Shown one piece after another: positions 44,631-53,245 of a stretch of DNA of 64,000 bases. Source of the stretch: Alphaproteobacteria bacterium (lineage in GTDB: Bacteria; Pseudomonadota; Alphaproteobacteria; UBA828); the NCBI GenBank assembly GCA_022826665.1, contig JAJDUK010000105.1, forward strand, positions 1 to 64,000, in the 5' to 3' direction. Under the pieces are notes generated by a model. The model worked only from the letters and a program-made list of their open reading frames with translations, searched no databases and was not told the DNA's origin. Numbering within the stretch: position 1 is the first letter of the stretch; every line of letters starts with the position of its first letter. A program made the translations under genes and the position numbers.

Positions 44631-46415
44631 TCAGCCCTCCCAGGCGCGGAGGAGGCGGGTGCGCTCCTCGTCCACGACGATGTCGATGCCGTTGGCGGCG
44701 CGGACCAGGGCGACCCTGTAGACGCCGAGCGCGCGCTCGATGCTGAGCCAGCCGCGGGCGACATCCTCGGCGACGGCGGCCGGGTCGCGGGCCGTAGGCT
44801 CGCCGTAGCCGCCGCCGGCGACGGTGCGGTAGTGCATCGCCTCGCCGGGCGCGAGCCGCTCCTCGTGGAAGGAGGGGAGGGTGCGGAAGCTGCCGTCCGC
44901 TTCCCGCTTGCGGTTGAGCGAGGGTGCGCCCGCCGCCCCGCCGAGCACGCCCTGCGCCGGGTTCAGGTCGCCGTCGCTGCAGTAGAAGACCGAGACCGGG
45001 CCCGCGAGCGAGCGATAGGCGCCCTGAGTCGCCGGCGCGCCGTTCCAGCGTCCCGCGCCCATGGTATCCATGGCAATGCGGCGCTCCTCCATCAGGATCG
45101 AGTACTGCGCCTCGTCGATCTCGATCGAATCGATCACCAGCACGCCGCCGCCGTCCGGCGCCTCGTAGGTGAGCCAGCCGTCGTGCCCGTGGGTGCCGGG
45201 GCCGCCGGAGAGGCCAACGCAGAACTGGTTCACGTAGGGCACCGGCGCGCCGTCCCGGTCGTCGATGCCGGAGACCACGCCGAGGCCGGCGGACATGTTG
45301 CCGCCGCCTTCGGCCAGCCCGTGGGGCGCGCCGATCTGCGCGAAGCAGCACTGTACGGCGTTGATGAGGCGGTCGTTGACGTTGGTGGTGGCGACCGAGG
45401 TACCGGCCGGGAAGGTCGGCCGGCCCACGACGCAGCCGTCCCTGAGCTTCACCCTGATGCGGCTCGCGCTGCCCTCGTTGTGCGGGATGGTCGGGTCGAG
45501 GTTGTAGAAGACGCCGATCCGGCACGAGCCCGCGGCGCAGGCCTCCGAGAGGTTAACCCCGCCGGGCACGCAGTCCGGGTTGTCGCGGAGGTCCACGGTG
45601 ATGAACCCGTCCTCCGGCTCGATGGTGACCTCGGCGGTGATCGGGATGCCGTCCTCCGCGACGCCGGGGATCGGGTCGTGGCTGCAAGTGTAGCGCCAGG
45701 TACCGGCGGGCAACTCGCGGATCGCTGCCTCCGCCCGGCGCGAACCGTAGTCCATCCAGGCGTCCACGAAGGCGCGCACGGTCTCGTTGCCGTAGTGCGC
45801 GACCAGCGCCTTCAGCCTGCGCTCGCCGATGCGGCAGGCGCCGACCTGGGCGCGGTAGTCGCCGTACCAGACGTGCGGCGCGCGGATCTTCTGTAGGCCG
45901 ATGCGCACGATGTCGGCCTTGTCCTCCCGGTTCTCCTGGATGCGCACGCAGGGGAAGTGCACGCCCTCCTGATAGAGCGTCGCGGCATAGGGCAGATAGG
46001 TGGTGGGCTCCGGCGCGCCGACATCGGCATGGTGCGAGCGCGAGAGCACCCAGAACAGCGGCTCGCCGTCGGCGAAGACCGGCACGCAGAGAGTCATGTC
46101 TGCGTGGTGGGTGACCCCGTGGTAGGGGCTGTTGTTGAAGAAGGCGTCGCCCTCCTTCACGTCGTCGAAAAGCGCGGTGATCGGCCGGGTCGTGAGCTCC
46201 AGCGCGCTGACGTGGATCGGCATCGCCTCCTCGACGCAGATCAGGCGGTGATCGTAGGTGAGGATGCCGCAGGACATGTCGCGCGCATTGGTGATGACCG
46301 CCGAGCGCGAGGCGCGCATCACCGTGTTGCTCATCTCGCGGATGATCGCTTCCAGGCGGCGGGAGAGCACCGCCATCAGCAGCGGGTCGAAGCGCTCGGG
46401 CGTCGTTTCAGCCAT
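44631..46415 (-). CDS. hyuB: Hydantoinase/oxoprolinase subunit B
   Basis: A 594-residue HyuB-family subunit. With HyuA such proteins form ATP-dependent N-methylhydantoinases, 5-oxoprolinases, or acetone/acetophenone carboxylases. The family start DPLLMAVLSRRLEAI near 9-23, NSPYHGVTHHADMTL near 93-107, and the His-rich GGPGTHGHDGW near 392-402 are visible. The ATG at 46415 follows the hyuA stop by ten bases, with AAGG overlapping that stop. The substrate could be a hydantoin, a cyclic amide or a ketone; the nearby ring-cleavage genes make a cyclic amide plausible. Confidence 0.85.
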   Translation of the reverse strand: MAETTPERFDPLLMAVLSRRLEAIIREMSNTVMRASRSAVITNARDMSCGILTYDHRLICVEEAMPIHVSALELTTRPITALFDDVKEGDAFFNNSPYHGVTHHADMTLCVPVFADGEPLFWVLSRSHHADVGAPEPTTYLPYAATLYQEGVHFPCVRIQENREDKADIVRIGLQKIRAPHVWYGDYRAQVGACRIGERRLKALVAHYGNETVRAFVDAWMDYGSRRAEAAIRELPAGTWRYTCSHDPIPGVAEDGIPITAEVTIEPEDGFITVDLRDNPDCVPGGVNLSEACAAGSCRIGVFYNLDPTIPHNEGSASRIRVKLRDGCVVGRPTFPAGTSVATTNVNDRLINAVQCCFAQIGAPHGLAEGGGNMSAGLGVVSGIDDRDGAPVPYVNQFCVGLSGGPGTHGHDGWLTYEAPDGGGVLVIDSIEIDEAQYSILMEERRIAMDTMGAGRWNGAPATQGAYRSLAGPVSVFYCSDGDLNPAQGVLGGAAGAPSLNRKREADGSFRTLPSFHEERLAPGEAMHYRTVAGGGYGEPTARDPAAVAEDVARGWLSIERALGVYRVALVRAANGIDIVVDEERTRLLRAWEG

Positions 46416-46425
46416 GCCGGTGCCT

Positions 46426-48492
46426 TCAGTCGCCGCCTGTGTCGATGTGGAAGTTGCCGCCCGCATCCGTGCGCGCCCGCTGCCCGGCGAGCAGCAGGAT
46501 GGTGGTAGTGTCGCTGTCGATCAGCGCGGGCCCCGCGATTTCGGCGCCCGCCGGCGGCGCGTTGCCGTCGTAGGCGGGGAGCGCGCGGAAGGCCCGCTCC
46601 TCGCCGAGGTAAACCGCGCGCCGGCCCCGCTCGGGCAGGCGCCCGCCGGCTGGCGCGGCGGCCTGTTCCCCTGCGGCTGCGGCACGGCTGCCGGTGCCGA
46701 TGGCGCGCACGGTCCAGGTGGTGAACTCGACCTCGCCGTCGTCCTCCCGGATGGTGTGAATGCGCTCGTGCATAGCGTGGAACGCGTCCGATAGCGCGGG
46801 CACGTCAGCCTCGGTCAGCGCGCCTGCCGCCGGCGCGAAGGGCGCCTCGATCTCCCAGGACTGGTACTTGTAGCGGGCCTGGAAGGCGTATTCGTAGCGG
46901 CGGTCCGGCTCCGGCACACCGGCGCGCTCGAGGAAGCGCCGCGCCCGCTCATGGAGCGCCGCCAGCGTGCGGTTGACCGCGTCGAGCGCGAAGTGGCGGT
47001 TGCTGGTGTGGAGCGTCGCGGTCTCCTCGCCTCGGATGTCCGTGACCAGCCCGCCGAAGGCGCTCAGGCCCGCCGCCACCCCCGGCACCATGAAGCGCTC
47101 GATGCCGAGCGCCTGCGCCATCTCGCCGATGTGGCAGGCGGTGGCGCCGCCGCCCGCGACCAGGAAGCTTTCGCGCGGGTCGATGCCCTCGTTGACGGTG
47201 ATGTCCTCGATCGCCGCGATCATGTTCTCGTTGCTGGTGACGTGGATCGCGTAGGCCGCCTCCGCCACTTCCAGCCCGAGCGCGTCGGCCACCGTGGCGA
47301 CGGCCGCGTGCGCGGCGTCGGTATCCAGCGGCAGCCGGCCGCCCAGGAAGTAATCGGGATCGAGCAGCCCCAGCACCAGGTTGGCGTCGGTCACTGTGGG
47401 CCGCGTGCCGCCGCGGCCGTAGGCCGCAGGGCCGGGGTCTGCGCCGGCGCTCACCGGGCCCACGCGCAGCAGGCCGCCGGAATCGACCCAGGCGATGCTG
47501 CCGCCGCCCGCGCCCACCGAACGCACGTCGATCTTGGGCAGCCCCAGCAGGTCGTCGTTGATCGGCGCCTCGGTGGTGCGGATCAGGCTGCGCGCCCGGA
47601 TCGCCGAGACATCGAAGGTGGTGCCGCCCATGTCGATGACGACGATGTCGGGCTCTTCCGAGAGCGCGAGCGCGGCGATGGGCGCGAGAGTGGGCCCGCT
47701 CATCACCGCGTGGATCGGGCGCGCGGCGATCTCGCCCACCGTCATCATGCCGCCCTGGCAGTTGGCGACCAGCAGCGTGCCGCCGAAGCCGGCCTCGCGC
47801 ACCGCGCCCTCCAGCCGGCCGAGATAGGCGGGCACAATGGCGTGCAGCGCTGCGTCGATGGCGGTGGCAATGGTGCGGCGGTACTCGCGCGGGATCGGGT
47901 TGAGCGTGTGGCTGAGCGTGACCGGCACCTCGGGCCAGAGCGCGCGCACGATCTTGCCGACGCGGCGCTCGTGCGCGGGCTCCACCACCGACCAGAGCAG
48001 GCTGACGGCGATGGCATCCACCGGGCAGCGCCTGAAGTGGTCCACGGCCGCGCGCACGTCCTCTTCGGCGAGCGGCGCGATCTCGTTGCCACGCGCGTCG
48101 ATCCGCCCACGCACCTCGACGGTGCGGTTGCGGGGGACGAAGGGCCGGGGATAGTCGAGCCGCCAGTCGAAGGCGCGCTTGCGCGGCGCCTCGCGCAGGG
48201 TCAGCACGTCCGGATGGCCGGCGGTGCAGATCAGCCCGACCGCGCCGGTGCGCCCCTCCACCAGCGCGTTGGTGGCGACCGTGGTGCCGTGAACGATGCG
48301 CGCCGTCCGGGCGAGAAAGCCGGGCAGGTCGGCGTCGAAAGCGCGGGCGGCGAGCGCGAGAGCATCCATGAAGCCCTGCTCGAACGCAGGCGGGGTCGAC
48401 GGCGCCTTGACCACCGCGCGCCGGCTCCCGTCCGAGACCACACAATCGGTAAAGGTCCCGCCGATGTCGATCGAGACCTGATACTGGCTCAC
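46426..48492 (-). CDS. hyuA: Hydantoinase/oxoprolinase subunit A (ATP-binding)
   Basis: A 688-residue HyuA-family subunit with an actin/hexokinase-like ATP-binding fold. SIDIGGTFTD at 7-16 is the phosphate-binding loop, TNALVEG follows near 80, and VIDMGGTTFDVS near 283 is the second loop. The C-terminal half matches the hydantoinase A domain. The start is GTG at 48492, preceded by GGGGGGCGG; it puts the SIDIGG loop at the normal position. It is the first gene of a hyuA-hyuB-ThDP decarboxylase unit and divergent from the MORN-protein gene. Confidence 0.87.
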   Translation of the reverse strand: MSQYQVSIDIGGTFTDCVVSDGSRRAVVKAPSTPPAFEQGFMDALALAARAFDADLPGFLARTARIVHGTTVATNALVEGRTGAVGLICTAGHPDVLTLREAPRKRAFDWRLDYPRPFVPRNRTVEVRGRIDARGNEIAPLAEEDVRAAVDHFRRCPVDAIAVSLLWSVVEPAHERRVGKIVRALWPEVPVTLSHTLNPIPREYRRTIATAIDAALHAIVPAYLGRLEGAVREAGFGGTLLVANCQGGMMTVGEIAARPIHAVMSGPTLAPIAALALSEEPDIVVIDMGGTTFDVSAIRARSLIRTTEAPINDDLLGLPKIDVRSVGAGGGSIAWVDSGGLLRVGPVSAGADPGPAAYGRGGTRPTVTDANLVLGLLDPDYFLGGRLPLDTDAAHAAVATVADALGLEVAEAAYAIHVTSNENMIAAIEDITVNEGIDPRESFLVAGGGATACHIGEMAQALGIERFMVPGVAAGLSAFGGLVTDIRGEETATLHTSNRHFALDAVNRTLAALHERARRFLERAGVPEPDRRYEYAFQARYKYQSWEIEAPFAPAAGALTEADVPALSDAFHAMHERIHTIREDDGEVEFTTWTVRAIGTGSRAAAAGEQAAAPAGGRLPERGRRAVYLGEERAFRALPAYDGNAPPAGAEIAGPALIDSDTTTILLLAGQRARTDAGGNFHIDTGGD

Positions 48493-48715
48493 CCGCCCCC
48501 CGCGCCGCTTGCTGGTCCGCGTGCATCCTCGCAGCGCCTGCACCGGCGGCGCAAGAGCCAGGCCAGCGGCGGCGTCATCGGCCACTGCACGCGCCCGCGC
48601 GGGGGTGGGGTCGGTGTGCGATCTGTACTATGATCTGCCGATAAATGGGCACAAGCCCAAGGCAGGGTGCGGGCAAAGAAAGCGCCAAATAAGCAAGGCG
48701 CGCTCGGGGGGAGAC

Positions 48716-49507
48716 ATGAGGGCCATCGCGACACTGGCCGTGGCGCTCGCCGCGGCTATCGTCTGGACCGTGGGTTCGGCCAGCGCCTATACCATGGATT
48801 CGGCTAATGCCTACGTCGTCGATCCTTTCAGCCGGGTGATGGAAGTGGTCAAGGCGGCAAATGTGCGGGCCGGCCCGAGCACCGAGTACGACGTGCGCGT
48901 CGTCCTGCACGAAGGCGCGACCGTGCGCGTGACCGGCGCCGTTCTGGGCCGCGACTGGATGCGGGTCGACCTGCGCGGGGACGGCGACGGGTCCTTCATC
49001 TACGCGCCGCTCTTGAGGGAGACCGGGGCCGCGGCAGGCCTTCGGCCCGTCGGCCCCAACTGGTCTGTCACCCAAAACCAGCCATGCCACGTGTGGAACG
49101 ACGGCCAGCGCGGTCATGAGCCGTTCATCTGGTGGGGGGACTGTGTGGACGGCAAGGCCTCGGGCGAGGGACGGCTCATCTGGCATACCCGCTACGGCAG
49201 GCACGTTTACGAAGGCAACATGGAGGCCGGCAAGCAACACGGACATGGGACCCTGCTGCGCAGCGATGCCGCCCGCTACGAAGGCGAATGGCAGGAAGGC
49301 AAGAGGCACGGAATCGGCATCTACACCTGGGCTGCCGGCCACCGCTACGAGGGCGGCTGGCGCGACGACCGGCCGCACGGCTTCGGCACCGCGACGTTTG
49401 CCGATGGCGACGTCCACCAGGGCGAGTGGCGCCGGGGTTGCTACGGGGAGCGGGACGGAATCTGGTCGGCCCTGATCGCCACCGTGGAAGACTGCGGTTT
49501 CAATTAG
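48716..49507 (+). CDS. Secreted SH3b-MORN repeat protein
   Basis: A 263-residue exported protein. A Sec signal peptide ends near SASA, residue 24. Residues 47-101 form a bacterial SH3 domain (AANVRAGPSTEYDVRVVL, then WMRVDL). From about residue 139 there are four MORN-type repeats: GKASGEGRLIW, YEGNMEAGKQHGHGTL, YEGEWQEGKRHGIGIYTW and YEGGWRDDRPHGFGTATF, ending with HQGEWRRG. SH3b domains often bind cell-wall peptides, and MORN repeats bind lipid or protein, so a role at the envelope is likely. The ATG at 48716 has GGGGGGAGA five bases upstream. The gap 48493-48715 is a divergent promoter region with an AT-rich patch (TACTAT at 48626). Confidence 0.75.
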   Translation: MRAIATLAVALAAAIVWTVGSASAYTMDSANAYVVDPFSRVMEVVKAANVRAGPSTEYDVRVVLHEGATVRVTGAVLGRDWMRVDLRGDGDGSFIYAPLLRETGAAAGLRPVGPNWSVTQNQPCHVWNDGQRGHEPFIWWGDCVDGKASGEGRLIWHTRYGRHVYEGNMEAGKQHGHGTLLRSDAARYEGEWQEGKRHGIGIYTWAAGHRYEGGWRDDRPHGFGTATFADGDVHQGEWRRGCYGERDGIWSALIATVEDCGFN

Positions 49508-49613
49508 CGGACCGCCAACACCTCAAGACCTGACGGCAACCGCCGAACGCCTCACTCGCCGGGGGCGAAACCTGCTATGTCAGCGCGCAGGTGACGTTGA
49601 GGCGGGCGGTTGG

Positions 49614-50462
49614 ATGCCGAAGCGACTGAGCGAGGCGGAGCGGCGCAGCTTTCGCGAGCAGGGCTATTGCGCGCCGCTCCGCGCCATGAGCGCGGCAGAG
49701 GCGCGGCACTACCGCGCAGAGCTGGAACGCTTCGAGCGGCACTGGCCGGACGAGCGCCACATGCTCGATCAGGGTGCCTCGCTGCTCTGCCCCTGGATCG
49801 ACGAATTCACCCGCCACTCCGGTCTGCTCGACCCGATGGAGGACCTGCTCGGCCCCAACCTTTTGGTCTGGGGCGTCTCGCTCAGGCTCAAGGAGGCGGA
49901 CGGCAGGACCTTCGCCGGCTGGCATCAGGACACTGCCTACTGCGACATCAAGCCGGTCGTGGTGATTGCCGCCCTCGCGTTCTCCGACTGCGGCGAGGAC
50001 GCCGGGTGCCTCCGCGTGATTCCCGGCTCCCATCGCGGGGCGCTGCTGCCGCACCGCGAGCACTTCGGCACCGACAGCCTGCTCACCCGCGAGCAACAGA
50101 TCGACGCGCCCCTCGACGAGAGCGTCGCGGTCTCGCTGCCGATAGCGGCAGGCGAGGCGGTCTTCTTCAACAACGCCATCTGCCATTCCTCCGGATCCAA
50201 CCGGAGCAACGACCGGCGCATCATCTTTCTCATCGAGTACGTGCCCACGCATGCGTGGCAGCACGAGCCGCGGGAGTCGGCGATGCTGGTGCGTGGCGTC
50301 GATCGCTTCCACCACTTCGATGTCGATCCGCGCCCGGTCCAGGAGATGAGCCCGGCGGCGCGGGCGGCGTGGCAGCGCAAGGTCGAGGTGCAGGCAGAGG
50401 TGCTCTACCGCGGCGCCACCCATCCCACGCGCGCGCTGGCGTCGGGGGGTCGAACGGCATGA
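49614..50462 (+). CDS. Phytanoyl-CoA dioxygenase (PhyH) family Fe/2-oxoglutarate enzyme
   Basis: A 282-residue non-haem iron, 2-oxoglutarate-dependent oxygenase. Iron ligands are H104 and D106 in WHQDTAYCD and the distal H191 in AICHSSGSN; an Arg near 201 would bind 2-oxoglutarate. PGSHRGALLPH near 137-147 is the family segment between them. PhyH enzymes hydroxylate or demethylate lipids, betaines and natural products. It is convergent with the chaperonin gene 23 bases away, and a second 2-oxoglutarate enzyme lies at 53246-54085. Confidence 0.83.
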   Translation: MPKRLSEAERRSFREQGYCAPLRAMSAAEARHYRAELERFERHWPDERHMLDQGASLLCPWIDEFTRHSGLLDPMEDLLGPNLLVWGVSLRLKEADGRTFAGWHQDTAYCDIKPVVVIAALAFSDCGEDAGCLRVIPGSHRGALLPHREHFGTDSLLTREQQIDAPLDESVAVSLPIAAGEAVFFNNAICHSSGSNRSNDRRIIFLIEYVPTHAWQHEPRESAMLVRGVDRFHHFDVDPRPVQEMSPAARAAWQRKVEVQAEVLYRGATHPTRALASGGRTA

Positions 50463-50484
50463 CAGACGCGCAGGCGGAGAGCGG

Positions 50485-52155
50485 CTACCCCTCGCTCTGA
50501 GCGCCCGGCAGGGCGTCCTCCGGTAGCGCCTGGGTACCCGAGTCCATCGCGCGGGGGAAGCCGGCGACGATGGCTTCCGCCGCGATGGCGCGGGCGGCGG
50601 CGGGGATGGCGGTGCGGAGCGCCATCCGCACCACCTTCGTCGGGTCCACGATCCCTGCGCGCGCGAGGTCGCAGTCGCGCTGCCGGTCCGCATCGAAGCC
50701 CCAGCGCGGGTTGTCCTGCGCCAGCGCGCGGGCGATAGCGTAGGAGCCTTCGCCGCCGGCGTTCTCCACGATCCGCCGCATCGGCGCCTTGAGCGCGGCC
50801 TTCAGCGCGCCCACGCCCATGGCCTCGTCAGCGGTGCAGCCGGCGCGGACTTCGCCGAGCGTGCGGGCCGCCTGCACCAAGGCCACGCCGCCGCCGGGCA
50901 CCACGCCGTCTGCCGCTGCGGCACGCGCCGCGTTGAGCGCGTCGGTGGCGCGCTCCTTGCGGGCGCGGAGCTCGGCCTCGGTCGCGCCGCCGAGGCGCAA
51001 GTGGGCGATGCCGGCGGCGAGGCGGGCCAAGCGCTCCTGCAGCTTCTCGCGGTCGAAGCTCAGGTATTTCTCGGCCTCGGCCTCGCGGCGCAGCATGTTG
51101 CAGCGCTGCGCAATCTCCTGCGCATCGCCGGCGCCTTCCACGATGGTGGTGCGGTCGCGCGCGACGTGCACGCGCTTGGCGGCGCCCATCATCGCGGGCT
51201 TCAGGTTCTCCAGCTTGTTGCCGAGCTCGTCGGTGACGATCTGGCCGCCGGTCGCGACCGCGATGTCCTCCAGCATCGGCTTGCGCCAGCGGCCGAAGCC
51301 CGGCGCCTTGACCGCGACGACGCGGAGTCCGCCCTGCTGCTTGTTCACGGTGAGCGTCGCCAGCGCCTCGCCGACCACGTCCTCGGAGACGATGAGCAGC
51401 GCATGCGCCGACTTCGCGAAGGCGCGGAGCGCGGGCACGATGGCGTCCACGCTGGAGATGGTCCGCTCGTGCATCAGCACGTAGGCGTCCTCCAGCGTGA
51501 CCGTCATGTCGTCCGGGTCGGTGACGAAGGCGGTGGACACGTAGCCCTTGTCGAAGCTCATGCCCTGGTGCACCGAAAGCTCGCTCTCGATGCCCCTGGC
51601 CTCCTCGATGGTGACGACGCCGTCCGGTCCGACCTGCGCGATTGCCGCCGCGAGGTGCCGGGCGATCTCCTCGTCGCCGCCCGACGCGAGCCGGGCCACG
51701 CGCTCAAGCCCGCCGCGCGCGGGCAGCGGGCGGGACTGCGCATCGAGGGCCGCCGTGACCGCGGCAAGCCCGCGCTCGATCCCGCGCATCACGCTCATGG
51801 GGTCCGCGCCCGCCGCGGTGGCCCGGTGGCCCTCCGCCATCAGCGCGGCAGCCAGCACCATCGCGGTGGTGGAGCCGTCGCCCACCTCGTCGGTCACCTT
51901 CGAGCCCACGTGGCGGATCAGGCGGCCGCCGATATCCTCGAAGCGGTCCTCGAGGTCGATGTGGCGCGCGACGGTGTAGCCATCCGTCGAGACCCAGGGC
52001 TTGGCGTGGCGGCGCTCGATCAGCACCGCGCGCCCGCCGGGGCCGAGGGTGGTGCCGACGATGTCGCCGACGGTGGCAGCGCCCCGCAGCAGCGCGGCCT
52101 TGGCCTCAGGCCCGGTGCCGATGCGCTTTGGCCCCGGAATGCCGCCGATCATCAT
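50485..52155 (-). CDS. Orphan GroEL-like chaperonin (Hsp60 paralogue)
   Basis: A 556-residue chaperonin clearly related to GroEL but divergent. ATPase residues are kept: TTLGPGG near 35-41, D58 (GroEL D52), D93 in GDGSTT (D87) and D405 in ATDALNAARAA (D398), with PGGGVAL at 420-426. Apical-domain residues partly differ: YVSTAF replaces GroEL YLSPYF and TLTVN replaces TLVVN. The C-terminus ends in GTQALPEDALPGAQSEG, with no GGM repeat. No groES is adjacent, so this is not the main chaperonin operon. It follows the transaminase gene by 61 bases and probably shares its transcript. Confidence 0.88.
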   Translation of the reverse strand: MMIGGIPGPKRIGTGPEAKAALLRGAATVGDIVGTTLGPGGRAVLIERRHAKPWVSTDGYTVARHIDLEDRFEDIGGRLIRHVGSKVTDEVGDGSTTAMVLAAALMAEGHRATAAGADPMSVMRGIERGLAAVTAALDAQSRPLPARGGLERVARLASGGDEEIARHLAAAIAQVGPDGVVTIEEARGIESELSVHQGMSFDKGYVSTAFVTDPDDMTVTLEDAYVLMHERTISSVDAIVPALRAFAKSAHALLIVSEDVVGEALATLTVNKQQGGLRVVAVKAPGFGRWRKPMLEDIAVATGGQIVTDELGNKLENLKPAMMGAAKRVHVARDRTTIVEGAGDAQEIAQRCNMLRREAEAEKYLSFDREKLQERLARLAAGIAHLRLGGATEAELRARKERATDALNAARAAAADGVVPGGGVALVQAARTLGEVRAGCTADEAMGVGALKAALKAPMRRIVENAGGEGSYAIARALAQDNPRWGFDADRQRDCDLARAGIVDPTKVVRMALRTAIPAAARAIAAEAIVAGFPRAMDSGTQALPEDALPGAQSEG

Positions 52156-52216
52156 GGCGCGCGCCCGCCGTCGCCGGCCGCTACCGGGAACCCGTGCGGC
52201 GCGTGCGGCCTGCGGC

Positions 52217-53161
52217 TCAGCCCTCGTAGTCGATCGGGGTGGCCTCGCGGTCGTCCTCGTGCCGCACCCAGTAGAGATCGCGCAGCCTTTCGGTCACCGG
52301 GCCGGTGGCGCCATCGCCCACCGGCTCGTGGTCGATCTTCGTGACCGGCAGAATCCCGCCTGCGGTGCTGGTAACGAAGACCTCGTCGGCGCCGCGCAGA
52401 TCGTCCGGCGAGACCGCACCGACCTCGCCCTTCACGTTCAGCTCGCCGAGCAGGTCGAGCGCAGTTCGCCGCGTAATGCCTTCGAGGCAGGTGCCGCCGG
52501 GCGTGGTCGCGGTGCCGCCCTTCACGGCGAAGACGTTGAAGCCCGGCCCCTCGGCGACGTTGCCGTCGAGGTCCACCACCACCGGCATGTCGCAGCCGCG
52601 CTCGTAGCTCTCGAACAGCGCTCGGATCATGTCGCCCCAGTGGAAGTTCTTCGTGGTGGGATCGACCGAGCCCGGCGGGATGCGCAGGTAGGAGCTCAGG
52701 TGCAGGTTGATGCCGCGCGCGCGCATCTCCTCGTCCGCGATCCAGACGAAGGGGATGGCGAAGGCGATGAAGCGATTCTCGCAGGCGCGGGGGTCGCGGG
52801 TGCCCTTGGGCGGCATGCCGCGGGTGCAAAGCACCTCCACGTAGGCATCGCGCAGCTGGCTGAGGCGCATCAGCCGCATCAGGATTTCGACCACCTCGTC
52901 GCGGGCGTGGGGAATGGACATGCGGACGCTGGCGAGGCTCTTCTCGAAGCGGTCGAGATGGTGATCGAGGCGAAAGAACTTGCCGCCCCAGACGTGGACC
53001 ACGTCGTAGGTGACGTCGGAGCGGGTGAAGCCCCAGTCCAGGATCGGTATCCGCGCCTCGGCGATCGGCACGTAGGCGCCCTCGATGAAGGCGGCGCCGT
53101 CGGCAAAGCGGTTCTCCAGTCGCACCACGCCGTCGGGCGTCGCTTCCGTGACCCGTGTCAT
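52217..53161 (-). CDS. Class IV PLP aminotransferase, (R)-selective amine transaminase-like
   Basis: A 314-residue fold type IV PLP enzyme. The Schiff-base Lys is K171 in TTKNFHWGD and E204 in VAEGPGFN binds the pyridine nitrogen. The block SDVTYDVVHVWGGKFFRLD (48-66) is nearly the same as in the (R)-amine transaminase of Aspergillus terreus as I remember it, and FAIPFVW near 134-140 and TSTAGGILP also match that group rather than branched-chain or D-amino-acid transaminases. The ATG at 53161 has GGGGAGA six bases upstream; ATGs at 53167 and 53185 are alternatives. It lies between a TauD-like dioxygenase gene and the orphan chaperonin gene. Confidence 0.85.
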   Translation of the reverse strand: MTRVTEATPDGVVRLENRFADGAAFIEGAYVPIAEARIPILDWGFTRSDVTYDVVHVWGGKFFRLDHHLDRFEKSLASVRMSIPHARDEVVEILMRLMRLSQLRDAYVEVLCTRGMPPKGTRDPRACENRFIAFAIPFVWIADEEMRARGINLHLSSYLRIPPGSVDPTTKNFHWGDMIRALFESYERGCDMPVVVDLDGNVAEGPGFNVFAVKGGTATTPGGTCLEGITRRTALDLLGELNVKGEVGAVSPDDLRGADEVFVTSTAGGILPVTKIDHEPVGDGATGPVTERLRDLYWVRHEDDREATPIDYEG

Positions 53162-53245
53162 CAGCATTCTCCCCGGTTCGCACATCCAGATTGGGCGACA
53201 GTCTGCCGCATCGCGCCGACTAGCGCGACCGTCGGCACGCGATGT

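Noticed and set aside
41048-44746. A plus-strand open frame of 1232 codons
   Set aside because: It is antisense to the CUT1 binding-protein and benzoylformate-decarboxylase-like genes and crosses their intergenic stem-loop; no motif, no plausible ribosome site.
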